NCBI RefSeq assembly: GCF_019424165.1
Contig: NZ_JAHZAA010000005.1
Location: forward strand, 1-60,388
From: Desulfovibrio sp.
GTDB lineage: Bacteria > Desulfobacterota > Desulfovibrionia > Desulfovibrionales > Desulfovibrionaceae
Reading direction: 5' to 3'
Length of the DNA stretch: 60,388 nt
Made by a program: the position numbers and the translations under genes. Under the pieces are notes generated by a model. The model made no database searches and was not told the DNA's origin. It was given only the letters and a program-made list of their open reading frames with translations. This document shows positions 17,887 through 26,983 of the stretch, one piece after another. The stretch's first letter is position 1. Every line of letters starts with the position of its first letter.

Positions 17887-18921
17887 TTAGATGGCGCGGG
17901 AGAAGCGGGTGAGCTCCTCGTTGGCCAGGATGGTCTCGGCAAGGCGGCTGTTGGTTCCCTTGCGTACAAATGTGCCGCCCATCTTGATGGCATTGGTCAT
18001 GGCCAGGGCACTGGAGCGGCCATGACAGACGATGGCCAGGCCCTGAAGGCCCAATAACGGCGCGCCGCCGTATTCGGCATAATCAATGGTGCTGGCAAAG
18101 CGCTTGAAGGCCCCTTTGGCGAGCATGCCGCCAAGGGCGGGCAGCACCCCGGAGGTAAAGACCTTCTTGAGCATGCGCACAAGAGAAGCCGCGAGCCCCT
18201 CGCTCATCTTCACCACCACGTTGCCCACAAATCCATCGCAGATCACCACATCAAGGTTGCCGGTAAAGATGTCCCGCCCTTCGGCATTGCCCACAAAATT
18301 GAGGTTTTGGGCCATCTTCAGAAGCTCGTAGGCCTCTTTTACCTGGCAGTTCCCCTTGCCTTCCTCTTCGCCGATGCTCAGCAGGCTGACCCGGGGCGAG
18401 GCATAGCCCAGCAGGTCACGGGCAAAAGCATCGCCCATGAGGCCGAACTGAAAGAGATGGTAGGGGCGGCAGTCCACATTGGCTCCGGCATCAAGCACTA
18501 CCACGGGGTCTTTTTCCGTTGGCAGCAGCGCAGCCAGCGCGGGGCGTTCCACCCCTTGCAGACGGCCCATAATAAACATGCCGCAGGCCACCGTGGCGCC
18601 GGAGTGACCGGCGCTGACCACGGCGTCAGCGGCGCCTTCCTTGACCAGGCGGCAGGCCACCTGGATGGAGGAATTTTTTTTGCGGCCCAGGATGTCCGAA
18701 GGTTCTTCGTTCATATGCACCACCTCATCAGCCTGAACAATGTCGTAATGCACGTCTTTGAGGGCGAGCTTTTCCAGCTCGGCCTCCAGCTTGGGGGTGT
18801 CACCCACAAGCTGGACGTGCAAGTCGTAAAGACGGGCAGCCTCAATGGCGCCCGGCACCACCACGGAGGGACCGAAGTCCCCGCCCATGGCGTCCACGGC
18901 GATGATGGGGCGCTCGTTCAT
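17887..18921 (-). CDS. plsX: Phosphate acyltransferase PlsX
   Basis: PlsX makes acyl-phosphate from acyl-ACP for glycerol-3-phosphate acylation at the membrane periphery. The 344-residue protein begins IAVDAMGGDFGPSVVVPGA, the hallmark of the family, and has SAGHSGATVACG and VVLDAGANVDC. Its ATG shares one base with the rpmF stop (TAATG), so translation is coupled, as in many bacteria. Confidence 0.97.
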   Translation of the reverse strand: MNERPIIAVDAMGGDFGPSVVVPGAIEAARLYDLHVQLVGDTPKLEAELEKLALKDVHYDIVQADEVVHMNEEPSDILGRKKNSSIQVACRLVKEGAADAVVSAGHSGATVACGMFIMGRLQGVERPALAALLPTEKDPVVVLDAGANVDCRPYHLFQFGLMGDAFARDLLGYASPRVSLLSIGEEEGKGNCQVKEAYELLKMAQNLNFVGNAEGRDIFTGNLDVVICDGFVGNVVVKMSEGLAASLVRMLKKVFTSGVLPALGGMLAKGAFKRFASTIDYAEYGGAPLLGLQGLAIVCHGRSSALAMTNAIKMGGTFVRKGTNSRLAETILANEELTRFSRAI

Positions 18922-19103
18922 TACTCGTTATCGCTCTTGGCGACTACCTGACGGCCCTTGTACGTGCCGCAACTGGGGCAGACGCAATGGGGCACGGTAG
19001 GCTCGCCGCAGGAGCAGTAAATAACGGCGGGAATGGCCACACGGTCATGGGAGCGGCGCATCCCCTTGCGGGAGCGGGATTTTTTGTTCTGTTGCACAGC
19101 CAT
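18921..19103 (-). CDS. rpmF: Ribosomal protein L32, zinc form
   Basis: A 60-residue basic protein of the large ribosomal subunit. It opens MAVQQNKKSRSRKGMRRSHD and keeps four cysteines in the CSCG...CPSCG pattern, so this is the zinc-binding version. The ATG at 19101-19103 follows AAGGAGAAT. The stop overlaps the plsX start. yceD-rpmF-plsX is a conserved order. Confidence 0.97.
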   Translation of the reverse strand: MAVQQNKKSRSRKGMRRSHDRVAIPAVIYCSCGEPTVPHCVCPSCGTYKGRQVVAKSDNE

Positions 19104-19366
19104 GGTATTCTCCTTTTCCGTCCTTTCGGACACATACAGCAAGGGTATGGCGGCCAGACCTGAAAAAAGGGTCCGCCCGCAAGACTCAGCAGATTAGTAA
19201 AAAATTCTGAAAATGTCTAGGCTCAGCATGCAGGAATCCGCCTGTATGCAGCCGCTTTTTACGTCCGTAAAGCCGGGGCGTAAAAGCCGTTGCCCATTCC
19301 GGTTTTTGTCTTCCGGGTATCATTTGCCCCGGCTCCAGGCCCGGAAAAACCGCCTCTGCCCATTTT

Positions 19367-19942
19367 TCAGTTTTTATGCAGGGTAAGCCCGCGCAAAACT
19401 GCCATGCGGGGGTCGCCTTCTTCATGCTCGCAGGAGCACATGCCTTCGTTCAGGTTGGCTCCGCAACCGGCGCACAGTCCTTTGCAGGAGGTGGCGCACA
19501 GGGGCGTTACAGGCAGAGCCAGCATGAGCTCTTCCCAGCAGATGGCCGCCAGGTCAAGCGTGGGTACGTTATTTACAAAAACAAGACGGTTCTCGGCATC
19601 TTCGTCCTGAGTCTGCACGCCCGACAGGCTTGCGCCGCCGCCGGGGCCTTCAAAATCGTCGTCGCCGGGCAACTCCTCAAAATCTTCAAAGCGGGCGCTT
19701 ATGGAAGAAGGGGACTCTTCGGCGCAACGGCTGCAAGGCAGAACCACCTCGCCCGCAAGGGTGCCGCGCACAAGCCAGCCGCCATCTGTGGGCAGGACAT
19801 TTATGGTGGCGCTCAAGGGTTTGCTTACCCGGCAATCCATGCCGAATTCCTTCATGGGAGCCTGCCAGATGGCCGGATCATCCAAATGGAATTCTTTGCC
19901 TTCGGGCGGCAAATCATTAAGTGATATACGGTAATTCTGCAT
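19367..19942 (-). CDS. YceD/DUF177 family protein
   Basis: A 191-residue protein of the family tied to 23S rRNA accumulation and found upstream of rpmF in most bacteria. Visible signatures are the CSRC motif in the middle (VVLPCSRCAEE) and the C-terminal Cys cluster LCATSCKGLCAGCGANLN, which probably binds a metal. An acidic, glycine-rich linker of about 30 residues separates them. A good sigma-70 promoter lies 22 bases upstream, and a spacer of 263 bases without a gene separates it from rpmF. Confidence 0.92.
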   Translation of the reverse strand: MQNYRISLNDLPPEGKEFHLDDPAIWQAPMKEFGMDCRVSKPLSATINVLPTDGGWLVRGTLAGEVVLPCSRCAEESPSSISARFEDFEELPGDDDFEGPGGGASLSGVQTQDEDAENRLVFVNNVPTLDLAAICWEELMLALPVTPLCATSCKGLCAGCGANLNEGMCSCEHEEGDPRMAVLRGLTLHKN

Positions 19943-19963
19943 ATTGTACCTCGAAAGTTGGAC

Positions 19964-19992
19964 TACATACCTCTGCCAATACCTGTTGTCAA
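19964..19992 (-). promoter_or_regulatory. Sigma-70 promoter of yceD-rpmF-plsX
   Basis: On the minus strand TTGACA (19987-19992) is separated by 17 bases from TATGTA (19964-19969), ending 22 bases before the yceD start codon. It is the only strong promoter-like pair I found upstream of the lipid gene run. Confidence 0.75.
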
Positions 19993-20206
19993 GAAATGCC
20001 GCAAGCCGTTAGCGGCCCGGTTTGGCGCGGTGTTGTGCCAGGCTTCGGTTTTTATTGCGAACACGGGTTGATGGCCATGTTGCACAATAAAAAATTGCCC
20101 TCCCGTCTGACACCAGCCGCATCCATATGCCATTCACTAGTGCAAGCCGCTGCCTGCAAGCGGAGCGTCGTCGACATTGCAGCCGCTGTCTGCCTGTCTG
20201 TTTCGG

Positions 20207-20839
20207 CTATTTGCCGCTGAACAGCAGAAGCAGGGCCAAGCCCGCAAAAACAAGGCCTGCCGCGCGGTGTATGAGTATCTGCCCGCCGGGGGCCTTGTTA
20301 AACCACTGGGCCAACCTGCCGCCAAGCAGGGCAACGCTGAAAAAAACCACAAGGGTTGCCAGCATGAACAAAAGGCCCAGACCGAGAACCTGGAGGGCCA
20401 CACTACCCCTGGAGGGATCGCAGAACTGGGGCAAAAAAGCCAGAAAGAAGAGTGAAACCTTTGGGTTGGTCACATTCATGACAATGCCGCGCCGGTACAG
20501 GGCCGCATACCCTGGAAAGGGCGCTGCGCCTCCCCCGGTGAGAGCCAGTGAAGCTCCGGCCCTGAAAGAAAGCCAGGCAAGCCACAGCAAGTAGGCCGCG
20601 CCCACGGTCTTGAGCAGGGTAAACGCCAGAGGCGAACTTTGAAAAATGGCGGCCACCCCCAGAGCCACGGCAGCCGTGTGCACGCAGAGACCGGTGACCA
20701 ACCCGAGAGTGGTGACCACGCCTGCGCCTGCGCCGTAAACCGCGGACTGCGTGAGCACAAAAATATTGTCCGGCCCGGGAGCGATGCCAAGAAGAAGCGA
20801 AGCGGCGAAAAACGCCAGAGCAACATCCACGGTCAGCAT
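20207..20839 (-). CDS. LysE/RhtB family amino-acid exporter
   Basis: A 210-residue inner-membrane protein with about six hydrophobic segments. The family signature GIAPGPDNIFVLTQSAVYGAGAG sits near residue 20 and the conserved VTNPKVSLFFLAFLPQF near 125. RhtB proteins export homoserine, threonine and related amino acids; the substrate here cannot be read. Its ATG overlaps by seven bases the end of a decayed GIY-YIG gene, and both follow an unknown membrane protein gene, so the three were probably one operon. Confidence 0.93.
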   Translation of the reverse strand: MLTVDVALAFFAASLLLGIAPGPDNIFVLTQSAVYGAGAGVVTTLGLVTGLCVHTAAVALGVAAIFQSSPLAFTLLKTVGAAYLLWLAWLSFRAGASLALTGGGAAPFPGYAALYRRGIVMNVTNPKVSLFFLAFLPQFCDPSRGSVALQVLGLGLLFMLATLVVFFSVALLGGRLAQWFNKAPGGQILIHRAAGLVFAGLALLLLFSGK

Positions 20840-21108
20840 TGTTCGGCATCTCCGTGCAGCAGGTAGGATTTTTTTTTATGGCGCGGGCGCGCCTTGACGG
20901 CACGCTCAAGGCGCAGGGCATCAGCCATACATGCGCAGGGTCTGCTGGCCAGCAGGCATACCGGACGCCGCCCGCGCGTATAGCGCGCGCCACCGGGTAT
21001 GGCGCCGTTATGCTGCGCAAGGCGACGTTCCATATGGCGGGTAATGCCGCAGTCCAGGGATGCGACGGAGCATTCAAGCCGTTAAACAAGCCACAGGCCG
21101 GTTGGCAT
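20833..21108 (-). pseudogene. Decayed GIY-YIG (UPF0213/YhbQ-type) nuclease-like gene
   Basis: From ATG at 21106-21108 the frame reads MPTGLWLV, an in-frame TAA (21082-21084), then RLECSVASLDCGITRHMERR and LAQHNG...GARYTRGRRPV, ending with the ALRLERAVKARPR helix. Apart from the stop this is the single-domain GIY-YIG family of about 90 residues. The stop replaces the first motif tyrosine (W-x-V-Y-L-L-E-C). The second motif SLYxG has Asp in place of Tyr (codon 21052-21054). Both catalytic tyrosines are therefore lost. A shorter product from the internal ATG at 21033 would lack the active site. Confidence 0.82.
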
Positions 21109-21135
21109 GTCATTCTGGACGATGCCAGCGACCGG

Positions 21136-21714
21136 CTAGTTGAAGCCCCCGGCAAGCCATGCCGTAACAAGAAAAGAAAGCAGCCAGTTGCCGAGCCGCC
21201 AGGGCCAGGGATTGGGAACCTTGCCCGCAGCCATGCTGCGCATCTGGCGCAGCGTACCCGTAATGGAGCCGAGCGTGTGAAAAAAAACAAAACCAAGCCC
21301 GGCCAGAAAGCCGAACTGTGCCAGACAGACAAGAAAAATGGCAAAGGTTACGCATGGAGCCAGACAGGCGTTGGCATCATTGCGTTGCGACACCCATATC
21401 TGCCCCAGAGGAGACCCCCCGGCCTGAAAGCCTCCCGTCCCGCGCCCGCCGAAGGTGCGACTGTAAAAAAAGCCCCTGCCGCCGGCATTGCTCCCGCCAT
21501 GCCCCTGGCCGGGGCCGTAAGTCTGATCCTGCCTGTTCTGCTGCTCCTGCCCGTCATCAAGGATAACTTCCGCCTCGAGTACCCGGCGCTGGTCATTGCC
21601 GGTATTGCCGTCTTCGGCTTGTGGGCCGTTGTGCTGTATGGCGGGCAGATTGTCATCGTGTCGGGCATGCCCGCCTGAAGATTCGTGGGGGGGCTTGTGC
21701 GGGGGATGGCTCAT
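21136..21714 (-). CDS. Unknown protein with hydrophilic N-terminus and two C-terminal membrane segments
   Basis: I do not recognise this 192-residue protein. Residues 1-105 are polar, rich in His, Gly, Gln and Asp, and look disordered. From about 115 there is a long hydrophobic stretch (TFAIFLVCLAQFGFLAGLGF), then a basic loop and a second hydrophobic segment near the C-terminus (NWLLSFLVTAWLAGGF). The layout suggests a tail-anchored hairpin facing the cytoplasm. The start is supported by GGAGG eight bases upstream. It precedes the GIY-YIG remnant by 27 bases. Confidence 0.7.
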   Translation of the reverse strand: MSHPPHKPPHESSGGHARHDDNLPAIQHNGPQAEDGNTGNDQRRVLEAEVILDDGQEQQNRQDQTYGPGQGHGGSNAGGRGFFYSRTFGGRGTGGFQAGGSPLGQIWVSQRNDANACLAPCVTFAIFLVCLAQFGFLAGLGFVFFHTLGSITGTLRQMRSMAAGKVPNPWPWRLGNWLLSFLVTAWLAGGFN

Positions 21715-22222
21715 GCTCGACCTCCTGGTCTGTATCCAGGCATTTGAACCTGCATTCAGGTACGCGCCTGTTGCGCTACCTGTTTATTGGCGGCGCAAGG
21801 GGTTTTGAACAGTCTTACCTGCCTCGGTTTTTTACTCCTCGCCGTATGAAAACAGGTTTTCGGGGTGGAGCGCAGCAGGTTTGGGACACGAAAGGCGGCC
21901 CGTATGAAGAAATTACGATGGTGTTTGCCGTGTTTGTGCCTTCTGGATGGCGGGGCGTCAAGGGGGCAGGAAGGCCCTCATGTTCACTACAGAACATTGA
22001 ATTGTTAAAAAATAATGTAAAAACAGTTTGATACGTTTGTTGTTTCCCACACGGCGCAAAGCCGCCCTCTGAGATCGGATCTGGTAAAAAATGACGGCGG
22101 ATCACTACTGGAAATCGTGTATACGCCGGGGCCGGGCCAGGCGTCGCCCTTGCCAAGCCTTTTTCCCGGCGCTACTCTTTATGTATCAGGCCCGGCATGA
22201 AGACGGGCCATGAGGAGGTTTT
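21715..22222. other. Divergent spacer without a gene
   Basis: About 500 bases between the minus-strand operon and the plus-strand Sel1 gene. There is an AT-rich patch near 22000-22035 that may hold a promoter for the Sel1 gene. No coding frame has a ribosome site or homology. Confidence 0.4.
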
Positions 22223-22891
22223 ATGAAAAAACACTGTGGTGTGATCGTTCTGGCTCTGGCCCTTTTTCTGTTCCAGGGCATGACTGTGGGCGCTCAGCCT
22301 GCGGACCAGGTAGAGCAGAAACTCAACGAAGCGTGGACGGCCTACAATATCGGACAGTATAAAAAGGTTCTGCAACTGGTGCAGCCTCTTGCGTCTGACG
22401 GCAATGCCCGCGCACAGATCATCCTTGGCCGCTGCTATGAAAATGGGCTTGGCGTGCCACAGGATATGGAAACCGCCGCCAAGTGGTTCCACCTTGCCGC
22501 CGAGCAGAACAACAGCGAGGCCCAGGTGCTCCTGGCCTACCAGTATGAACTGGGCCAGGGCGTACCCAAAGACGATGCAGCCGTGGTCAGGCTTATGACC
22601 AGCGCCGCCAATGCGGGTAATGCCGAGGCTTTGTTCAATCTGGCGCTGTACCACGGGCAAGGCAAGTACGGTTTTGCCAAAAATCCCGTGGAGAGTTTCC
22701 GTCTGGCAAAAATGGCGGCGGATCAGGGCAATGCCCAGGCGCAGCGCTATGTAGGCGCATGCTATGAATACGGTGTGGGTGTGTCGGAAAATGCCGCCGA
22801 AGCACAGGTGTGGTACGGCAAGGCCAAAGCGCAAGGCCTGGAAATAGAAGGTAATGTCTTTAATTTTGTGCGCGAGTACACCATGCCGTAA
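22223..22891 (+). CDS. Secreted Sel1-repeat protein
   Basis: A 222-residue protein with a cleavable signal peptide (MKKHCGVIVLALALFLFQG, likely cleaved after VGA or AQP) and about four Sel1-like helical repeats. Each carries the A-x-x-x-L-G-x-x-Y-x-x-G-x-G-V pattern (for example ILGRCYENGLGVPQD and YVGACYEYGVGV). Sel1 repeats bind other proteins; in bacteria they are often periplasmic scaffolds, some Cys-bridged like Hcp proteins. GAGGAGG precedes the ATG. It stands alone on the plus strand. Confidence 0.9.
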   Translation: MKKHCGVIVLALALFLFQGMTVGAQPADQVEQKLNEAWTAYNIGQYKKVLQLVQPLASDGNARAQIILGRCYENGLGVPQDMETAAKWFHLAAEQNNSEAQVLLAYQYELGQGVPKDDAAVVRLMTSAANAGNAEALFNLALYHGQGKYGFAKNPVESFRLAKMAADQGNAQAQRYVGACYEYGVGVSENAAEAQVWYGKAKAQGLEIEGNVFNFVREYTMP

Positions 22892-23373
22892 ATTTACGGT
22901 TGAGCCTGTATGCGTACGGTTGCGGGGAAAGGCACAGGGCCTGCCCATAGACATTCACGGCATTGCCTGCCGAAATATCGCAGGGTGGCCGCCTTTTCCT
23001 GCGGCTTTAGCGCATTTGCAAAGTGAAAAAACTTTGGCGGCTGTGGGGGCAGACGCCAACCGTGGCAAGTGTAAACGCAAGTCAGTTGCGCTGCTAAGCT
23101 CCGGAGCGAGCGCAACCTGGCTTTGAGAAGGTATATTTTCAAAGCTAAAATGCTCTATTGAGGCTTGCGCCCTTGTTGTTTGTGCGTTCTCGCCGCGCCG
23201 GGTACGGGCAAGTACGGGCGGGGGCGGCAGCGCAGCAGGGGGGCGACGAGTTTGGAAATATTTTTTGGTCATGCCGCATGGTACGCCCTGCGGCATGGGG
23301 GCAAGGCGTACGCTGTGTAATGGGGGGGCTGCGCAAAAATATGCGCGGGAGCAACGCCTGCGTAAGCTATGGG
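22892..23373. other. Gene-free stretch after the Sel1 gene
   Basis: It begins with the palindrome CCGTAAATTTACGG at 22888-22901. Otherwise I see no gene, repeat or clear terminator. Frames on both strands lack ribosome sites and family signatures. Confidence 0.4.
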
Positions 23374-25362
23374 CTATGACGCCGTGCCGCGTTCCACCCG
23401 GATATGGTTCAGTACCGTCAGACGTTGCAGCAGGGCCTTGAGCGAATAGCGTATCTTTGTCCTGGCGTCTTCCATAAGATCCTGCCTGATTTCCTGAAAA
23501 GCCTGTCCCAAGGCTTCCTGAATGTATTCTTTGTTTTTGGCGATGATTTTTTCGCGATTTTTTTCGTTAAGCAGAAACTGGGGCAGCCTTTTTGTGCGGA
23601 GAAAATTTTTGCCGAACTTGCCCAGCGCCCACGTGCCTGCAAAAGCCGCCGCGCCGCCCAGCACGGCAGAGACGGGCTCGCCGGTGGTGAGCAGCATTTT
23701 TTCGCCAATGGCAAAGGCAGCCACGCCGGGCAGTACGGCAACCACCATAACGTCCATAGTGTTCAGCAAGGTAAGCCGCGATATTTTGAACTGTACGGCA
23801 TCAAAAGAACTGGTGCTCAGGGTGCGTGCCGAAAAGTTGAGCTTGGGTACAAGGTGCACGCCGTTTGCGCGTAGCCACCGGCTGAACTGCTGGCGCAGCT
23901 CCCGTTCTATTTCTGTACGGGCGGCTTCTGTTCGTTCGTGTATGATGGTCAGCAAGCCGGAATCATTGCGTATTTTTTCGCTGATTTCCCGCTCTATTTC
24001 TTCCACGGTTTTGCGGGCCTGCTGGGCGGATTCAAGCACTCCCATAATGTCTCTGGCTGCAATGCGTTCTGCGCAGGCGCGCGCGGCCAGTTTGGTATGT
24101 TTTTCAAAAATGCCCTGGGCGATACCCGCCACCCGTTGCGAAAAATCTTCGCTCTGCTCTTCAAGCAGGGTTTTTATCTTGAGGTGTGTGTTCAGCAGCA
24201 TGGGGTACAGGGCAAGACCATAGGCAATGTCCTCATACGTGCGGGGGCTCATGACAATATTGTCTGTGCCGAAAACGTCCCGCACTGCGTCGCGGGCAAA
24301 AAACCAGCCGCTGCTGCCGCCGGTAAGAATGATCTTGGCTACGTTTTTCTGCTTTTTGATGTCGTACAGCATATCCTTGAACCAGGATATGAGGGCCACC
24401 TCGCGCCCTTGCAGCATGTCTGCCGCGGCGCTGCCGAGAGCGCCCCTGTTGGCATACTGGTGGAGCATGCCCAGAAGAGCCTCCGAAGCTGTGTAGCTTT
24501 CCGCAGCGTTGACGATATGCTGCCAGGTGAGGTCGTGCAGATACGCATGTTTTTGCCCGCCCTGCGCGTCATACCAGGAGAGGTGCAGGCTCACGGCGCT
24601 GTTGATGTCTTTTTGCAGGATTTTTGAAAAGCGCTCTTTTTCTGCCTTGCACAAGACCCAATGAACGTAATACTCGCAATTGTCGGCCCTGATCTGCTCC
24701 AGCAGGTGGGGATTGTGGCGGCAGAAGAGCTGAAAAAAGAGGTCGTCAAACAGGCGTCCGCCCAGCAGGCGGTCGCCGCCGCTCTGGAGGATTTCAGAGT
24801 TTTCTGCCAGCGTGAAGTCGCAGGTGCCGCCGCCGAAGTCCAGAATCAGCAGGCTGTGCTCCATATCGTCCAGTTCGATGGTTCCTGACTGGAGGCAGGA
24901 TATCATGGCCGCGTCGGATTCCCGTATAAGGGCGGGGGGCGGCCAGCCTGCGTTTGTAAAGCATTGTGAAAGAGCCAGGCCGAAGCTTTCGCGCGTGCGC
25001 GCCGGAATGCCTACATATATCTGGCTGTCCGGCTCCAGGGTGTCCGGGGGCAGCGCCTCTCGCAGCATGCGCAGAAAATCCGTCATCCAGCGCACGGCCC
25101 CGGCCCCGTCTTCGCCTATTTCAGGCTTGAACTGGCAGCGCAGGCTGCGCCGGGACCGCATGGCCGCATTGGCGTAATATTCACTTTCCGCCAGATGGCC
25201 GATGAGGCGCGGCATGTCGTCTTCATACAGAATAACGGTTTCCACGCAGCCGTCCGGCGCGCTGGCGCGGGGCAATACTACGGGCTGCGGTGTGGCAGAA
25301 TGTTTGTGCGCCCCGTAGATGTACGTATTGCTGGTGCCGAGGTCTATGCCGAGTATCTTCAT
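23374..25362 (-). CDS. Hsp70-fold ATPase with coiled coil and membrane hairpin instead of a normal substrate domain
   Basis: The 662-residue protein has an intact actin/Hsp70 nucleotide site: phosphate-1 GIDLGTSNTYIYG at the N-terminus, phosphate-2 LLILDFGGGTCDFTL near 190, and the adenosine motif KIILTGGSSGWFF near 335. After residue 370 there is no Hsp70 beta-sandwich. Instead there is a long charged coiled coil (about 400-505), then two hydrophobic segments around 535-577 (VMVVAVLPGVAAFAIGEKML and SAVLGGAAAFAGTWALG), then another basic helical stretch. This recalls the membrane paddle layout of bacterial dynamin-like proteins, on an Hsp70 motor. Its ATG overlaps the upstream gene's stop (ATGA). 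Confidence 0.82.
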   Translation of the reverse strand: MKILGIDLGTSNTYIYGAHKHSATPQPVVLPRASAPDGCVETVILYEDDMPRLIGHLAESEYYANAAMRSRRSLRCQFKPEIGEDGAGAVRWMTDFLRMLREALPPDTLEPDSQIYVGIPARTRESFGLALSQCFTNAGWPPPALIRESDAAMISCLQSGTIELDDMEHSLLILDFGGGTCDFTLAENSEILQSGGDRLLGGRLFDDLFFQLFCRHNPHLLEQIRADNCEYYVHWVLCKAEKERFSKILQKDINSAVSLHLSWYDAQGGQKHAYLHDLTWQHIVNAAESYTASEALLGMLHQYANRGALGSAAADMLQGREVALISWFKDMLYDIKKQKNVAKIILTGGSSGWFFARDAVRDVFGTDNIVMSPRTYEDIAYGLALYPMLLNTHLKIKTLLEEQSEDFSQRVAGIAQGIFEKHTKLAARACAERIAARDIMGVLESAQQARKTVEEIEREISEKIRNDSGLLTIIHERTEAARTEIERELRQQFSRWLRANGVHLVPKLNFSARTLSTSSFDAVQFKISRLTLLNTMDVMVVAVLPGVAAFAIGEKMLLTTGEPVSAVLGGAAAFAGTWALGKFGKNFLRTKRLPQFLLNEKNREKIIAKNKEYIQEALGQAFQEIRQDLMEDARTKIRYSLKALLQRLTVLNHIRVERGTAS

Positions 25363-26417
25363 GCCCCGGCCCCCCCGGTGGCTTCTTTCTGCACATGCCC
25401 TCTTACAATACTGTCGCCCGCATGCGTATAGCGGCGCAAAATGCGGCAGCGGTCGCCGTTGGCCACAAGGCCCACCGTATCATAAAGCCCGGCGTGGGTT
25501 TCTTCATCCCATATGATGTGGCTGTCGCCCTGACTGGGGGCATAGCCCATAAAAACAAGCTGTTCTGAAAGAAAATGCCTGCTTTGGTCATCCATGCCAT
25601 CCAGAAGGTGAACAACCCCAAGCGCCAGCGGGCAGTCGTTCCTGGGGCATTTACCAGCATGCCGGGGCTGATGCCCGGTCTCCCTGAGAGCGTCAATTTC
25701 TGTATGCAGATTGTCCCACACCGAAAAAAAAGTGGCGAGATAGCGTGCGCGGTCCTGCGCCTGACGACGCAGAGAAGGCCTGAAGGCCTCCACGTCCAGA
25801 GAGGTGGTCTTTTTGGCAAGCAGAACGAAAAGAAAGGCCGCCCCCAGCAGCAGATACAGACGCTTGAGCAGGCCCGGCCCGCGGCCTGTGCCAAAGACGG
25901 CGCTTTTGAAGTCCGCCCAGGAGGTGAGACGCAAAATGCCCGCGGCAAGGCTGGCGGCGAAGGTGACGAGGGCCCCCAGGCCCAGAAAAGTCAGCAGGCG
26001 GGTGCGGGCCTTCGGGTTACCTGACAGGTATTCCGCGCCGTAAAGCATGCCGAGCACCGTCCCCACACGCAGGATGCCCCCGCCCATATCAATGAGGCCG
26101 AGCAGGCCGGACAAAAGGCCCCCGGCAAAGAAACCAAGAAAAACAATGCCAGCCATACTGAGCAGGGAATATCTTTTTACGTAGAGGGCGTCGGTGGAAA
26201 AATTCGGCATGTCACGGGCAAGGCCCCAGCGTAGTTCTTCCGGAATATCCGCCCAGGCGGACTTTGAGGCGCACTGGGCAACCAGGTCTTCCTTGAGGTC
26301 TGCAAGCAGTTGGCGGTGCTGCGCGTAATCGCCGGGAAAGGACGCTATTTTGTCGAGAGTTTCATCCGCAAGGGCGTCGATATGGGGAGCGGATGCAACG
26401 GTATTCGTAGTGGTCAT
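25359..26417 (-). CDS. Polytopic membrane protein with GrpE-like C-terminal domain
   Basis: From the ATG at 26417 the product is 352 residues; a longer open frame to 26600 looks non-coding. The N-terminal 80 residues are helical and polar. Four membrane segments follow near 85-109, 114-131, 141-164 and 186-202. The cytoplasmic C-terminus (about 225-345) resembles GrpE in pattern: VWDNLHTEID for the V-x-D-N-L helix, a helix ending VFMGYAP, then WDEETHAGLYDTVG and a closing beta stretch CRILRRYTHAGDSIVRG. GrpE is the exchange factor of DnaK, which fits the Hsp70-like gene overlapping it. The GrpE relation is my reading by eye, not a search result. Confidence 0.72.
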   Translation of the reverse strand: MTTTNTVASAPHIDALADETLDKIASFPGDYAQHRQLLADLKEDLVAQCASKSAWADIPEELRWGLARDMPNFSTDALYVKRYSLLSMAGIVFLGFFAGGLLSGLLGLIDMGGGILRVGTVLGMLYGAEYLSGNPKARTRLLTFLGLGALVTFAASLAAGILRLTSWADFKSAVFGTGRGPGLLKRLYLLLGAAFLFVLLAKKTTSLDVEAFRPSLRRQAQDRARYLATFFSVWDNLHTEIDALRETGHQPRHAGKCPRNDCPLALGVVHLLDGMDDQSRHFLSEQLVFMGYAPSQGDSHIIWDEETHAGLYDTVGLVANGDRCRILRRYTHAGDSIVRGHVQKEATGGAGA

Positions 26418-26983
26418 ACTGTCTGTCCCGTTTGCTGTGGTACTGATGGCGGGGCTTGGTGGTAGTGCGGCATGCCCGGTTTTGCAAAAAAAGAGGCCGC
26501 GTAGCGCAGAATGCCTGTAAAAAGTAGCGCACACTGTTGCCAAGTCAAGGGCGGCGCGGTTCACGGGGAGTGGGGCCTGTGTAGATGCGCGTGTGCTCAT
26601 ATTGCCGCAAGGCCTGTCAGCAATGCGTTAGCGCGCAGCCACAGGGCGGAATCAAAGGCGTTCGGGTGGAACGGGCAGTGTTCTGCTGCTTTGGGGGAAG
26701 ATGCATCAGGCTCGTGTGCCGCGGGCGCGGGCGTGGCCGCAAGCATTGCGGCCAATCCAATATGGCGGCGGCGTGAGCGTCCTGTTTTGCGGGTATGGTT
26801 GTGCTGCAAAGCGGCAGCAGGTTGCGACAAAAACAGCATGGCCGACTGGCTGTGTTGACAGCCGCCGGAAAAGGCGTTTGCCGCATGGGCCGGACGCCCT
26901 GGGACGTGCCAGGGATGTGCCGGGGTCTTGCCGTGATGCGCCGGAACGGCATTCCGCGCATGAGACGGCGGCAAGCAGTAATG
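26418..26983. other. 566-base spacer with no supported gene
   Basis: Between the YbaK gene and the membrane GrpE-like gene. Minus-strand frames of up to about 125 codons exist but begin at TTG or without a ribosome site and show no family signature. The promoter of the chaperone-like pair should lie here. Confidence 0.4.

Noticed and set aside
26597..26974. 125-codon minus-strand frame after the YbaK gene
   Set aside because: TTG start without ribosome site, low-complexity composition and no recognised domain.
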